Assembly: GCA_027493055.1 (NCBI GenBank)
Contig: JAPUDO010000062.1
Span: 1-64,000 of the forward strand
Source of the DNA: Niabella sp.
GTDB taxonomy: Bacteria > Bacteroidota > Bacteroidia > Chitinophagales > Chitinophagaceae
DNA: 64,000 nucleotides
Direction: 5' to 3'
Under the pieces are notes generated by a model. It worked only from the letters and a program-made list of their open reading frames with translations. It had not been told where the DNA came from and did no database searches. Below are positions 1 to 8,089 of this stretch, piece by piece. The translations under genes were made by a program, and so were the position numbers. Position 1 is the stretch's first letter, and each line of letters opens with the position of its first letter.

Positions 1-48
1 GAAAAACCTGTAGTAGGTACCCATTGCTCATACATTAAACATACTACT

Positions 49-759
49 ATGGCTAAATATTCAAAAGGCGCAGCAAAATCTGTAAAAAGCGCCATGCGCA
101 AAATGAAACAGGGTAAATTAACCTCCGGTACCTCCGGCAGGAAAGTAACCAGTAAAAAGCAGGCTATCGCTATCGGGTTATCAGAGGCCAGGGAAAAAGG
201 AGTCAAAGTTCCGGCTAAAAAAGCTGCGGCTAAAAAGAGCACAACAGCGGGGAAAAGCACTGCTGCACCTAAAAAGTCTGCACCTAAAAAAGTTCCGGCT
301 AAAAAATCGCAAAAAGCCCCGACAAAAAAAGCTGCGGCTAAAAAGAGCATAACAGCAAGTAAAAGCACTGCTGCACCTAAAAAGGCCGCAGTTAAAAAAG
401 CGGTAGTTGTTAAGTCGCCTGCCAAAAAGAAAAAACCGGCAGCTTCCAAGGCATCAGGTAAAAAAATATCGACCGGAACAAAAGCAAAAATGCAGGAAGT
501 AACTACAGAAACTGATCTTACACCTCAAACCGGGGAAAGAGTCACTACAGAACCTATAACAAATAGCGACATTAATAATGAAGTAACCCCCGAAGCAGAA
601 AGTGCTGTGTTCACCGGCAGCCAGCCTCAACAGCAATGGATACCGGAGCAATTGAACACTGCATCACATGATCCGTTTCATGGTAATATCAAACCATCAA
701 AAGCAAAAACAACCGTTAAGCCTTCCGGCAAAAAACCATTGTGGGATAACAGGAAATAA
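49..759 (+). CDS. Lys/Ala-rich DUF6496-type protein, histone H1-like
   Basis: This 236-residue protein starts with a compact domain of about 55 residues containing SKKQAIAIGLSEAR, which I recognise as the DUF6496 signature found in many bacteria. Residues 55-145 are a very basic tail rich in Lys, Ala and Pro (repeated KKAAAKK, STAAPKK), like histone H1 tails, and the last 90 residues are less biased. Within the basic tail a 59-bp DNA segment is directly repeated (217-275 and 325-383, offset 108 bp), so the tail grew by in-frame duplication. No signal peptide or membrane segment is visible, so the protein is probably cytoplasmic. Nucleic-acid binding is an inference from charge only. The ATG at 49 fits the start of the conserved domain. 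Confidence 0.75.
   Translation: MAKYSKGAAKSVKSAMRKMKQGKLTSGTSGRKVTSKKQAIAIGLSEAREKGVKVPAKKAAAKKSTTAGKSTAAPKKSAPKKVPAKKSQKAPTKKAAAKKSITASKSTAAPKKAAVKKAVVVKSPAKKKKPAASKASGKKISTGTKAKMQEVTTETDLTPQTGERVTTEPITNSDINNEVTPEAESAVFTGSQPQQQWIPEQLNTASHDPFHGNIKPSKAKTTVKPSGKKPLWDNRK
217..383 (+). repeat. 59-bp direct repeat inside the DUF6496 gene
   Basis: Positions 217-275 and 325-383 are near-identical copies 108 bp apart, differing at only a few bases. The offset is a multiple of three, so the frame is kept. The repeat encodes the KKAAAKKS...KSTAAPKK part of the basic tail and can probably expand or contract by recombination. Confidence 0.8.
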
Positions 760-765
760 GTTCTG

Positions 766-1347
766 CTAATGATGTAAAAGCCCGGCAGCATTGGCGGCAA
801 ATATTTTTACAGAAATAGCCAGCAATATAACGCCGAAGAACTTCCTGATAGCGATCAGGCCGCTTGGCCCCAGCAATTTTGATACCCCATTTAAAGATCT
901 CAGAACAATATAAATAATCACCAGGTTCAGCACTATGGCAATAAGAATGGTTTGTACCTCATAGTTGGCTTTTAAAGACATGATGGTAGTAAGCGTTCCC
1001 GAACCGGCTATTAAAGGGAAGGCCAGCGGCACCAGTGTAGAGGCTTTTACATCTCCATCGGATTTAAAAAATTCTATCCCTAATACCATTTCCAATCCTA
1101 AAATAAAGATCACTATAGAACCTGCCACCGCAAAGGATTTAACATCCAGCCCCAGCACATTTAAAATAGGACTTCCTAAAAACAGGAACAGGATCATTAA
1201 AGCACCGGCTATTAATGTTACACGCAGCTCGCGTATGCCGCCGGCTTTATTTTTTATAGAAATAAGTATAGGTACCGAACCTATAATATCAATAATAGCA
1301 AAAAGTGTAAACGTAACGGTAAGTATTTCTTTATAACTGAATGGCAT
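766..1347 (-). CDS. MarC/UPF0056 family integral membrane protein
   Basis: The 193-residue product is almost entirely hydrophobic, with about six predicted membrane spans, and carries the MarC-family features FAIIDIIGSVPI near the N-terminus and GSGTLTTIMSL in the middle. Length and topology fit the MarC/UPF0056 family of inner-membrane proteins. The physiological substrate of this family is not settled, so I give no transport role. It converges with the upstream plus-strand gene, leaving only 6 bases between them. On the minus strand a TAnnTTTG-type -7 box (1362-1369) lies 15 bases before the ATG, which supports the start and predicts a leader of about 10 nt. Confidence 0.88.
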   Translation of the reverse strand: MPFSYKEILTVTFTLFAIIDIIGSVPILISIKNKAGGIRELRVTLIAGALMILFLFLGSPILNVLGLDVKSFAVAGSIVIFILGLEMVLGIEFFKSDGDVKASTLVPLAFPLIAGSGTLTTIMSLKANYEVQTILIAIVLNLVIIYIVLRSLNGVSKLLGPSGLIAIRKFFGVILLAISVKIFAANAAGLLHH

Positions 1348-1361
1348 TGTATTGGTTTTGA

Positions 1362-1369
1362 CAAAGGTA
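1362..1369 (-). promoter_or_regulatory. Bacteroidota -7 box for the MarC gene
   Basis: The minus strand reads TACCTTTG here, matching the TAnnTTTG -7 element of the Bacteroidota housekeeping sigma factor. No clear TTG is seen at the -33 position, so only the -7 half is supported. Confidence 0.5.
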
Positions 1370-1389
1370 TATATACCCTGCTATATTTA

Positions 1390-1423
1390 CATACTCCGGG
1401 TTAATCCTGTAACCCGGAGTATG
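1390..1423. repeat. Perfect 13-bp inverted repeat, terminator-like
   Basis: Arms 1390-1402 and 1411-1423 are perfectly complementary around an 8-nt loop. It lies after the stop codon of the minus-strand CWC/btuB genes and before the MarC gene, where a terminator would be expected. There is no T-run on either side, so intrinsic termination is uncertain. Confidence 0.6.
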
Positions 1424-1441
1424 TTATTCTTTCTGTTGATA

Positions 1442-1489
1442 GTCGCCGCGAGGCGACATAATAGAACTGCAAAACAATATGTTTCGCAG
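1442..1489. repeat. Two-hairpin dispersed element, copy 1
   Basis: Two adjacent hairpins are seen: 1442-1457 (GTCGCC/GGCGAC with a 4-nt loop) and 1467-1489 (CTGCAAAAC/GTTTCGCAG with one mismatch). The same arrangement, hairpin then ATAAT then a CTGC..AAAC/GTTTCGCAG hairpin, appears in reverse complement at 36289-36339. This suggests a dispersed repeat family of the REP type rather than a gene-specific signal. Confidence 0.6.
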
Positions 1490-1566
1490 AGCATAATATA
1501 GAAATGCGAGGCGTGGAGGCCGCACGTAGCCTAAATATTACACATTGCCCAATCTCAGGCTCAGCA

Positions 1567-1779
1567 CTAATGATTCCAGAACATCCTTTCTTTAAACATA
1601 GTATAACGGCTCTTCAATTCAAGCAGGCAACCGCGGCAAAGACAATCCCTGTACTTATCGCTTATCAGTTTTTTTTCGGCTTCAGAAAATACAATGCCAT
1701 AGCACTGGCAGAGGGTAATGCTGCCCACTTTACACTCGAAAGCTGATTTACACCTCGGACAAATTTTAGGCTCGTGCAT
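1567..1779 (-). CDS. Small cysteine-rich CWC-type protein
   Basis: This 70-residue protein has eight cysteines: a CPRC pair at residues 7-10, Cys16, a CQC at 24-26, and a CLCRGC cluster at 46-51, followed by a short basic tail. The pattern fits the 'cysteine-rich CWC' family of small bacterial proteins and implies a metal-binding fold, probably zinc. It starts 49 bases after the stop codon of the btuB-like gene on the same strand, so it may be co-transcribed and controlled by the same cobalamin riboswitch. A role connected with cobalamin is inferred from position only. There is no signal peptide, so a cytoplasmic location is likely. Confidence 0.7.
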   Translation of the reverse strand: MHEPKICPRCKSAFECKVGSITLCQCYGIVFSEAEKKLISDKYRDCLCRGCLLELKSRYTMFKERMFWNH

Positions 1780-1828
1780 TACTGAAGCGTTTTAAATTTA
1801 ACAATAATAGCCCCCTGTGCTACTACAG

Positions 1829-3796
1829 CTATAAAGAAGCGCTGACGCCTAACATGAAATTAGCTTGGCGGCTGTTATAGCCATACACATCAAAATACCT
1901 CTGATTAGTAATATTTCTGAAATCGGCAAACAGCTTCACTTTACCTTTAATAATAGCATAGGCTGCATAAAAATCAATAGTGTAGTAGTGCGGCATTGGA
2001 TCGGGACCACCTACATCAACATTAGGAACAGGCATGCGCTCACCAATATACCTGAACGCTGGCACCAACGTAAGCTCTTTCACAAGCTTTAAGGTAAGTG
2101 TGCTGTTAAATGTAAAATCAGGCCTCCGGAAAAGGTTCTTTGTTTTAATGCCATCATTGATACCCCTTCCGTTAACATAGGTAAAGTTGTTCACCCATTG
2201 TCCAATGGTGCCCATTGCCATACTGCTTTCCACCTCAAAACCATAATCGTGCTGCTCATCGCGGTTGATATATTTACTGGCATAAGTTGCCGCATCCGTA
2301 TAAAAAATAATCAGGTCCTTAATATCTCTTTTAAAGCCAACCACCCTGAAAGAATTCCTGTTATCATTTGTAAGTGCCTGCACGCCTATTTCGTAGTTAA
2401 CACTTTTTTCAGGCGATAGCTCCCTGTTCCCGTATTCACTATACAACTGGTAAAGAGACGGTGTATTATATCCGCTGGAGATATTTACGAAAACGCGCGT
2501 GTGCTCATCTATATTATACGATGGATTAAAGGTAAAAGTTCCGTTGCTGCCATAAACGCTGTGGTGGTTATATCTTCCGCCTGCTTCTATGTTAAACCCT
2601 TTTAACCCGGTTACCAGGAAAGAAGTATATACAGAAAAATGATTGGCTTTGGCAGAGTCGCTACTTACAGGGACAGCATCGTATGGGCCATAATTGGAAA
2701 TGCTTTTATACGACTGATCGGTGTTATGATAAACATATTGCAAGCCGCTCACTAAAGACAACCGATCCGTAAAATTGTGACTGCCATACAGATCTGTTAC
2801 ATAAGACCTGCCCTTATAATTTCCATCGGACCAAATATTATAAAAAGAGGATCCGGGGTCCATCCTCAGTCCGCCAACATCCGTACTGTCGTCATAATAG
2901 TATCTGTCTGACCGTATCATATTCTGCACAAGATGAACAGAAGACTTTTCCGTTTTATAATTAAGGCTGAGGCTGTTTACAAAATTCTTGCTTTTTACAA
3001 TATTATCATAGTCGTCAATATAAGCAGCGGCATCTGCATCGGCTTTATAGTCTCCGTAATTACTGGTAAATTTCAGCGATAGGGCATCCGTAAAACGATA
3101 GCCCAGGTTAGCCTGGAAGCTGTTTTGTTTTAAGCCATCTTTATCAAAATTCCGATGGCCAATACTATCATAAGCAGCAGAAAAGCCATCCGTAGTAATA
3201 CGGTTATATAAAACGTTATATGAAAACCCGCGGACATTGCCATTCACCCCTATCCCGGTTTTTACGGTATTATAACTGCCATAAGCTACTGTTATGTTGG
3301 GCTGTATTTTTTCAGTGCCGCCTTTTTTGGTAATAATATTAATAACGCCGGCTACAGCTGCACTGCCCCAAAGCGTGCTTTGGGCACCTTTCAATATTTC
3401 TATCCGTTCAATTTGCTCAGGATTGATATTATTCAGGTCGTAAGCATTTGTTATAAAAGACGGATCCTGTAAGGGCTGTCCATCCAAAAGAAACAGGGTG
3501 TTACCTGTAGCAGCGCCTCTCAGGTACAGCTCCTGGTTAGAGCCGGGCGCATTATTAGCACCAACAGTGAAGATGCCAGCATACTGGTTTAAAATTTCAG
3601 TAAGGGATTTTCCTGTATTGTTTTGTAAAGTTGCTTTATCAATAACCGTAACTACTTTGCCGGTTTGTGATTGTTTCTGTTCTTTTCTTGAAGCAGTGAT
3701 CACTACTTCATCCAGGTCTTTGTGAGCGGTTTCGTTTTGTGCCTGCAGTGAGCTGTACAATATAACAGCAGCCACTACCAAAATTTTTCTTTCCAT
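1829..3796 (-). CDS. btuB: TonB-dependent outer-membrane receptor for cobalamin (BtuB-like)
   Basis: The 655-residue product has an N-terminal signal peptide ending near AQNETAH, a TonB-box-like DEVVITA at about 29-35, a plug domain (to about residue 155, with LYLRGA, LLDGQPL and WGSAAVAGVINIIT) and a C-terminal 22-strand-type barrel ending in an aromatic-rich stretch. Its length is close to E. coli BtuB. Plug and barrel alone would only indicate a TonB-dependent receptor. The cobalamin assignment rests on the cobalamin riboswitch directly upstream on the same strand (about 3895-4080). It is followed by the small cysteine-rich CWC gene. The receptor would bind corrinoids at the cell surface and pass them into the periplasm using TonB-ExbBD energy. 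Confidence 0.88.
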   Translation of the reverse strand: MERKILVVAAVILYSSLQAQNETAHKDLDEVVITASRKEQKQSQTGKVVTVIDKATLQNNTGKSLTEILNQYAGIFTVGANNAPGSNQELYLRGAATGNTLFLLDGQPLQDPSFITNAYDLNNINPEQIERIEILKGAQSTLWGSAAVAGVINIITKKGGTEKIQPNITVAYGSYNTVKTGIGVNGNVRGFSYNVLYNRITTDGFSAAYDSIGHRNFDKDGLKQNSFQANLGYRFTDALSLKFTSNYGDYKADADAAAYIDDYDNIVKSKNFVNSLSLNYKTEKSSVHLVQNMIRSDRYYYDDSTDVGGLRMDPGSSFYNIWSDGNYKGRSYVTDLYGSHNFTDRLSLVSGLQYVYHNTDQSYKSISNYGPYDAVPVSSDSAKANHFSVYTSFLVTGLKGFNIEAGGRYNHHSVYGSNGTFTFNPSYNIDEHTRVFVNISSGYNTPSLYQLYSEYGNRELSPEKSVNYEIGVQALTNDNRNSFRVVGFKRDIKDLIIFYTDAATYASKYINRDEQHDYGFEVESSMAMGTIGQWVNNFTYVNGRGINDGIKTKNLFRRPDFTFNSTLTLKLVKELTLVPAFRYIGERMPVPNVDVGGPDPMPHYYTIDFYAAYAIIKGKVKLFADFRNITNQRYFDVYGYNSRQANFMLGVSASL

Positions 3797-3894
3797 TTTA
3801 AAATTTTAGCTGACTGCTTCCGGTAAAATAATAGAAATATATACGCTGCTGCGAATACATTTTCCGCCTTTCTCCCGAAAGCTTAAATGATTAT

Positions 3895-4080
3895 TAATGA
3901 TATCTGGCAGGTCTTCTGGCTTGGGCCATTTCAACACCTTCCCATCAAACAGACAGTGGTATTTGTTGAATTTTTTAAGCCCCTCCTCCGGAGAGGTTTG
4001 GGGACGCCCTTACAGCTACGGGGATAGCGCCGGACTCCGTGCCTGCAGCAGGCAAGTACACCGGACTTCCCTTTTAACTC
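3895..4080 (-). promoter_or_regulatory. Cobalamin (B12) riboswitch
   Basis: Read on the minus strand, this leader has the diagnostic parts in the right order: AAAGGGAAGTCCGGTG at about 4075-4060, GGAGTCCGG, then CCCCGTAGCTGTAAG at about 4024-4010, then ACCACTGT near 3957, and the B12 box CCAGAAGACCTGCC ending near 3906. These are conserved elements of the adenosylcobalamin riboswitch core. The start codon of the receptor is about 110 bases further on, leaving room for an expression platform. A short inverted repeat (CTTTCTCCCGAAAG) lies in that interval. The segment between CTGTAAG and the CACTG element contains a hairpin that resembles a dispersed CCCC/GGGG repeat (3979-4008). Confidence 0.92.
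3979..4008. repeat. CCCC/GGGG dispersed hairpin element within the riboswitch
   Basis: The sequence reads GCCCCTCC..GGAGAGG..TGGGG and folds on itself. Similar segments occur inside metG at about 27396-27428 and in an intergenic region at about 47000-47066. In the riboswitch it occupies the variable peripheral arm between the core and the CACTG element. Confidence 0.5.
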
Positions 4081-4096
4081 CGCAAATGCTGCGGAG
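4078..4096. repeat. Perfect 7-bp stem hairpin at the 5' edge of the B12 riboswitch
   Basis: CTCCGCA (4078-4084) and TGCGGAG (4090-4096) pair around a 5-nt loop. It lies immediately 5' of the riboswitch core on the minus strand, so it may be part of the btuB leader, or a boundary element towards the divergent kinase gene. Confidence 0.5.
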
Positions 4097-4129
4097 ACCA
4101 AAAATCGCAGTAAAAGTAAGGAAATGCAT

Positions 4130-4137
4130 TAAGTTTG
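4130..4137 (+). promoter_or_regulatory. -7 box for the LytS-type kinase gene, near-leaderless
   Basis: TAAGTTTG matches TAnnTTTG and ends 7 bases before the ATG at 4145. Transcription from it would start only a few bases before, or at, the start codon. No -33 TTG is visible. Confidence 0.5.
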
Positions 4138-4144
4138 TTTAAGC

Positions 4145-5293
4145 ATGAACAGAAAAGGACTTCACATATTTACGCACATGGGCTGCTGGCTGCTTTTTAT
4201 TTTTCTCATTGCTGCCTTTCTCAATAACAGCAACGGGAACAACAGCAACTGGCTGCAAACTATTTTTTCGCTTCCGTTTCTGTTGTTCGTTATTTTTTTT
4301 ATCCTGCTATTCTACTTTAACCTGTATGTGCTGATGCCTTATCTTTTTTTAAAGAAAAAGTATGCGGTATATACAATTACAGCCGTTGCATTGCTTGCGG
4401 TTTGCTTTTATGTAAAGCCTTTTGAACAGGTAATGCAGCATTCACGCGGCAATGAGGCCATGCAAAGCCGCCCTAACGAAATGAATAACAGAGGGATGCC
4501 GCCACCGCCCCATATAACCGGAAAAAACCGGCCAGCCCCTCCTCCTCTTTCCCGTACACCAATGAACATGCCTCCTGCTGAAACCAGGAAAGTGCGCATT
4601 GATATCATTAGCCTGGTCTTATTTTTTATGGCAATGGCCGGCAGCGCCATGTTAGTATTGTCAAAGCAATGGCGCATTACCGAAAAAAACAAAGCGCTTG
4701 TAGAAGTGCAAAAAGCAAAAGCAGAACTGGCTTTTCTTAAAGCACAAATAAGCCCGCATTTCCTTTTTAATGTGCTGAATAATATTTATGCGCTCGTAAT
4801 TACTAAAAATGATAATGCCGCATCGGGCATCCTTCGCCTTTCAAATATTATGAGGTATGTTACGGATGATGCCCCGGCCGATTTTGTGCCTGTTGAAAAG
4901 GAAATTGCCTGCATTAACGATTTTATAGCCCTGCAAAAATTAAGGTCAGGTAAAAATACCACAGTAAACTATACCGTAACAGGGGAATATGGAAATGTAA
5001 TGGTGGCGCCGCTTATTCTTATGGCTTTTGTAGAAAACACTTTTAAGCATGGTATAAGCAATAACCTTCCTGCAGCAATAAATATTAACATCAGTGTAAA
5101 AGAACAGACTATTCACCTTACAACTCAAAATGCCATTTTTAAAAAGAAGCATCCCGAAGCAAGGGACGGCGTGGGACTTCAAAACGTAGTGCAAAGGCTG
5201 GAATTGCTTTATCCCCGCAGGCACCAGCTCCATATAAACACAGAAAATGATATTTTTGAAGTGTTGCTGGTACTGCAAAATGCAACAATATAA
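4145..5293 (+). CDS. LytS-type sensor histidine kinase
   Basis: Residues 1-95 hold about three membrane spans. A proline-rich, probably extracytoplasmic loop follows (about 100-145, with MPPPPH and APPPLSR), then a fourth span (about 151-172). A helical linker leads to the His_kinase (PF06580) core with SPHFLFN at about 203-209, where His is the phosphorylation site, and ENTFKHG at about 297, the ATP-binding N-box. The C-terminal GVGLQNVVQRL is the G-box. The response-regulator gene begins 12 bases downstream, so the two form a pair in one transcript. The kinase is divergent from btuB across a shared 348-bp region. Signal not known. Confidence 0.9.
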   Translation: MNRKGLHIFTHMGCWLLFIFLIAAFLNNSNGNNSNWLQTIFSLPFLLFVIFFILLFYFNLYVLMPYLFLKKKYAVYTITAVALLAVCFYVKPFEQVMQHSRGNEAMQSRPNEMNNRGMPPPPHITGKNRPAPPPLSRTPMNMPPAETRKVRIDIISLVLFFMAMAGSAMLVLSKQWRITEKNKALVEVQKAKAELAFLKAQISPHFLFNVLNNIYALVITKNDNAASGILRLSNIMRYVTDDAPADFVPVEKEIACINDFIALQKLRSGKNTTVNYTVTGEYGNVMVAPLILMAFVENTFKHGISNNLPAAININISVKEQTIHLTTQNAIFKKKHPEARDGVGLQNVVQRLELLYPRRHQLHINTENDIFEVLLVLQNATI

Positions 5294-5305
5294 TTCAACC
5301 TGCCC

Positions 5306-6004
5306 ATGAAAATAAAAGCCATTGCTATAGATGATGAGCCACTGGCACTTGAAATTGTGAAACAATATTGTACGCAGCTCCCTGGTATTGAGCTGATACG
5401 AACTTTTGACAATGCTGTTGCGGGGCTTGAGTATATCCATCAGCACCAGCCGGATCTGCTGTTCATTGATATTGACATGCCGGATATTAACGGCATTGAT
5501 CTCATTAACAGTTTAGCGTCAAAACCCATGATTATCTTTACTACCGCCTATAAAGAGTTTGCCCTTGATGGTTTTGAATTGGAGGCTATAGATTATTTAT
5601 TAAAGCCTTTCAGCTTTGAGCGGTTTGAAAAAGCATTTCAGAAAGCTGCATCAAAATATAAATCAACCAATAGTGAAGACGGGGCACAGGAGCATATTTT
5701 TGTATATACAGAATACAGGATGAAAAAGATCCTGCTGCAGGATATTATTTATATCGAAAGCCTGGACGATTATATAAAGATCCATTTCATGAATGACAAA
5801 CCGGTCATGACATTAATGTCCCTGAAAAAAGTATCAGAAAAGCTGCCACCCGGACAGTTCATCCGCATCCATCGAAGCTATATCACTTCGGTAAAGCATT
5901 TTTCCGAATTATCAGGACGGAAAATAAAGCTAACCAATGGCACAGAGCTACCTGTAGGAGAAAGCTATTCCTCTGAAGTAAACAAATGGACCAGGCCCCG
6001 TTAA
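5306..6004 (+). CDS. LytTR-family response regulator
   Basis: The N-terminal receiver domain (about 1-115) has the acidic pocket DDE at 9-11, the phospho-acceptor Asp55 in FIDIDMPD, and the conserved Lys in LLKPF near 105. The C-terminal LytTR DNA-binding domain (about 135-230) shows the typical IIYIESLDDYIKIH and FIRIHRSYITSVKH motifs. The length of 232 residues is normal. It is the partner of the kinase just upstream. The next four plus-strand genes (to 9694) follow closely and are its most likely targets, which is inference from position. Confidence 0.93.
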   Translation: MKIKAIAIDDEPLALEIVKQYCTQLPGIELIRTFDNAVAGLEYIHQHQPDLLFIDIDMPDINGIDLINSLASKPMIIFTTAYKEFALDGFELEAIDYLLKPFSFERFEKAFQKAASKYKSTNSEDGAQEHIFVYTEYRMKKILLQDIIYIESLDDYIKIHFMNDKPVMTLMSLKKVSEKLPPGQFIRIHRSYITSVKHFSELSGRKIKLTNGTELPVGESYSSEVNKWTRPR

Positions 6005-6108
6005 CAGGTTTTTAAGGGATTCCCCGGTACATTTTGCCGGTTCACCTATCAGATTTTTATTCGCCCTCCGCGTTTCATAACCTTGTATTGAAAATTAAAA
6101 ACAGGTAT

Positions 6109-6816
6109 ATGGAAAGGAAAAAATTTTTATCGCAAAGCCTTACCGCCTTAGGCGTTGCCTTTGTAGCACCCATTACAAAAGCATGCAGCAAAACGGATGT
6201 AATAGGGGATACAGACGAAACAGGATCAGGCTCCTGCACTACCACTCCCTCAGAAACAGAAGGCCCCTTCCCTACTAAATCGCCGTCCTCTTTAGTACAG
6301 CCAGATATAACAGGCGACAGAACCGGCGTTCCCCTATCCGTAAAAATTTATATCACCAACCGGAACAACAGTTGTGCAGCGCTGGCCAATGCTATTGTTG
6401 ATATCTGGCATTGCGATGCGGCAGGGAATTATTCGGAGTACGGAGGGTCAGGGATGCAGTCAACCAACTATACCAGTGTACATTGGCTGCGTGGCCGGCA
6501 AACCACTGATAGCAACGGCCTGGTAACATTTACCAGCATTTTTCCGGGATGGTACAGCGGCCGGGCACCACATATACATGTGCATGTATATAACAGCAGC
6601 GGCAGATCGCTGCTGGTTACCCAAATAGCGTTCCCTACAGATATATGTAATACGGTGTATACTACTGCATCACCTTACAAATCGCGCGGCACGCAGGATA
6701 CACAAAACTCCAGGGACAATGTATTTGCAGATTCACTTGATTTCGAGATGTCGGCCGTTACAGGCAGCGTATCCGCAGGCTATACACTTACGCATACCAT
6801 CAATGTAAGCGCATAG
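6109..6816 (+). CDS. Secreted intradiol ring-cleavage dioxygenase-like protein
   Basis: From the ATG at 6109 the product has 235 residues. It begins with a Lys-rich n-region and hydrophobic stretch leading to ACSKTD, so it is either a lipoprotein or is cleaved nearby. TEGPFP is a hallmark of intradiol dioxygenases. Candidate iron ligands are the Tyr in GNYSEY, the Tyr in GWYSGR and the two His in HIHVHV, so the non-haem Fe(III) site looks intact. The family oxidises catechols between the two hydroxyls; exported members of this clade are poorly characterised. An alternative upstream ATG at 6034 would add 25 residues in front of the signal peptide and is less likely. The stretch CSKTDVIGDTDETGSGS closely resembles the N-terminus of the lipoprotein at 8090. 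Confidence 0.85.
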   Translation: MERKKFLSQSLTALGVAFVAPITKACSKTDVIGDTDETGSGSCTTTPSETEGPFPTKSPSSLVQPDITGDRTGVPLSVKIYITNRNNSCAALANAIVDIWHCDAAGNYSEYGGSGMQSTNYTSVHWLRGRQTTDSNGLVTFTSIFPGWYSGRAPHIHVHVYNSSGRSLLVTQIAFPTDICNTVYTTASPYKSRGTQDTQNSRDNVFADSLDFEMSAVTGSVSAGYTLTHTINVSA

Positions 6817-6872
6817 CGTTGCGTCCTATCTGAATTACAGAAAAGAATACCAGCCATCAATTTATATACCAC

Positions 6873-7415
6873 ATGAAGCAGATACAACTTGCGTACCGTA
6901 AAATAATAGGCGCCCAAAGTACATCGATATGGGAGCAGTATGTATTTGAAGACTCTTACAAAGAGTTTTTAATGCAATTCCAGCTCTATAATACAGAAAA
7001 TAAATACCATACATTTTCCCGCTTATCAGCAGCTATACCGGCCGCAGAGAAACTACATTTCCTGGTTAGCGCAGCAGTTACCGGTTATATAGCGCAATTA
7101 CAGAATAAGATCCCGGATATACAAAATACACTGGGAAAGACATTCCTGCCATTCCACCTGTATCGCTTTGAAATTATAGACTCCAGCATTCGTGACAAAA
7201 AGGATCATCGCATCGCTATTATTTTTTACAGCGAACCTTTGCTATGGCTGGATACCATCGGGGAGCACCTGCTTATTTCTCTGAATACAGAAAGTAACAC
7301 TGATAAAGATATGGCTCAGACAGAGCTTGTAAAGCTGCAGCCTTTCATGAGTATTTATTCACTTCAAAAAACAAATCATGCAACAGCAATCCCAGGCCAG
7401 GATATTCTTAGCTGA
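6873..7415 (+). CDS. Unknown 180-residue protein
   Basis: I do not recognise this family. The protein is soluble-looking, with no signal peptide or membrane span, and mixes helical and strand-like segments (WEQYVFEDSYKEFLMQF, then RIAIIFYSEPLLWLD). It lies 56 bases after the dioxygenase gene, and its 3' end overlaps the start of the pirin-like gene by 38 bases. That overlap is strong evidence for co-transcription and probably translational coupling with the pirin-like gene. The base composition is like its neighbours. It may be a partner of the pirin-like protein, but nothing in the sequence shows a function. Confidence 0.65.
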   Translation: MKQIQLAYRKIIGAQSTSIWEQYVFEDSYKEFLMQFQLYNTENKYHTFSRLSAAIPAAEKLHFLVSAAVTGYIAQLQNKIPDIQNTLGKTFLPFHLYRFEIIDSSIRDKKDHRIAIIFYSEPLLWLDTIGEHLLISLNTESNTDKDMAQTELVKLQPFMSIYSLQKTNHATAIPGQDILS

Positions 7416-8040
7416 TCAATACCAGATATTCCAGACTGAGCACAGCCGTAGCATCCATGTATTTACAGATCGCACACCGGCATTCAACAACCTGGCAGCG
7501 GTTAAAGATGAAACACTTGCCGCCAAAAGCAGTACCGCATATTACTTTGATACAGGAGCCGTATTGCTTCCTGTTGTAGGCATCCTTGTTTTCAGGCAGG
7601 GAGAAAAGGAAGCTGAGCTAAACTGCGGAGAGATACTGGTTGTTAACAGCACCGGTGCCATCAGCATATCCAATCCGTATGAGGACTGCCTGGTCAATTA
7701 TATCATTGTTAGCTTTGAAGCGCTTTTTGAGCAGGCTGCAATGGTGCATTCGTATTCCTTTGATCTGAATACCCATAAAAACAAAATGCCGGATATATTC
7801 AGTAACAGTACGCTCAGCATTTCCCTTGGGAAATTTGATATGCGCAGGGAAACTACCTACTATCTTTCCGGCGCAAACAAAGCCTGTTTTTGCCTTGTAA
7901 TACAGGGGTCATTTGAAATAGAAGGCAGGCTGCTGCATGAGCGTGATGCGCTTGCAGTATGGGATACAGAAGAAATAGATATTGAGTCCCTGGGAAAAGA
8001 ATCTATACTTTTTTTAATGGAACAGCCGTTCAGCAACTGA
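7378..8040 (+). CDS. Pirin-like (cupin) protein
   Basis: The start [21 protein letters not shown] resembles the N-terminus of Bacteroidota pirin/quercetin-dioxygenase-like bicupins, and the rest alternates short strands with Gly turns as in cupin barrels ([22 protein letters not shown], then a C-terminal [18 protein letters not shown]). The usual pirin metal motif, a pair of His followed by Glu, is not obvious here: RSIHVF supplies only one His in the expected place. The metal site may therefore be degenerate. At 220 residues it is slightly short for pirin (about 240-290). It overlaps the preceding gene by 38 bases. Confidence 0.65.
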   Translation: MQQQSQARIFLADQYQIFQTEHSRSIHVFTDRTPAFNNLAAVKDETLAAKSSTAYYFDTGAVLLPVVGILVFRQGEKEAELNCGEILVVNSTGAISISNPYEDCLVNYIIVSFEALFEQAAMVHSYSFDLNTHKNKMPDIFSNSTLSISLGKFDMRRETTYYLSGANKACFCLVIQGSFEIEGRLLHERDALAVWDTEEIDIESLGKESILFLMEQPFSN

Positions 8041-8089
8041 CCTGCTTCACTATAATACTAATATAACCAACATAGAAAATAATATAATT

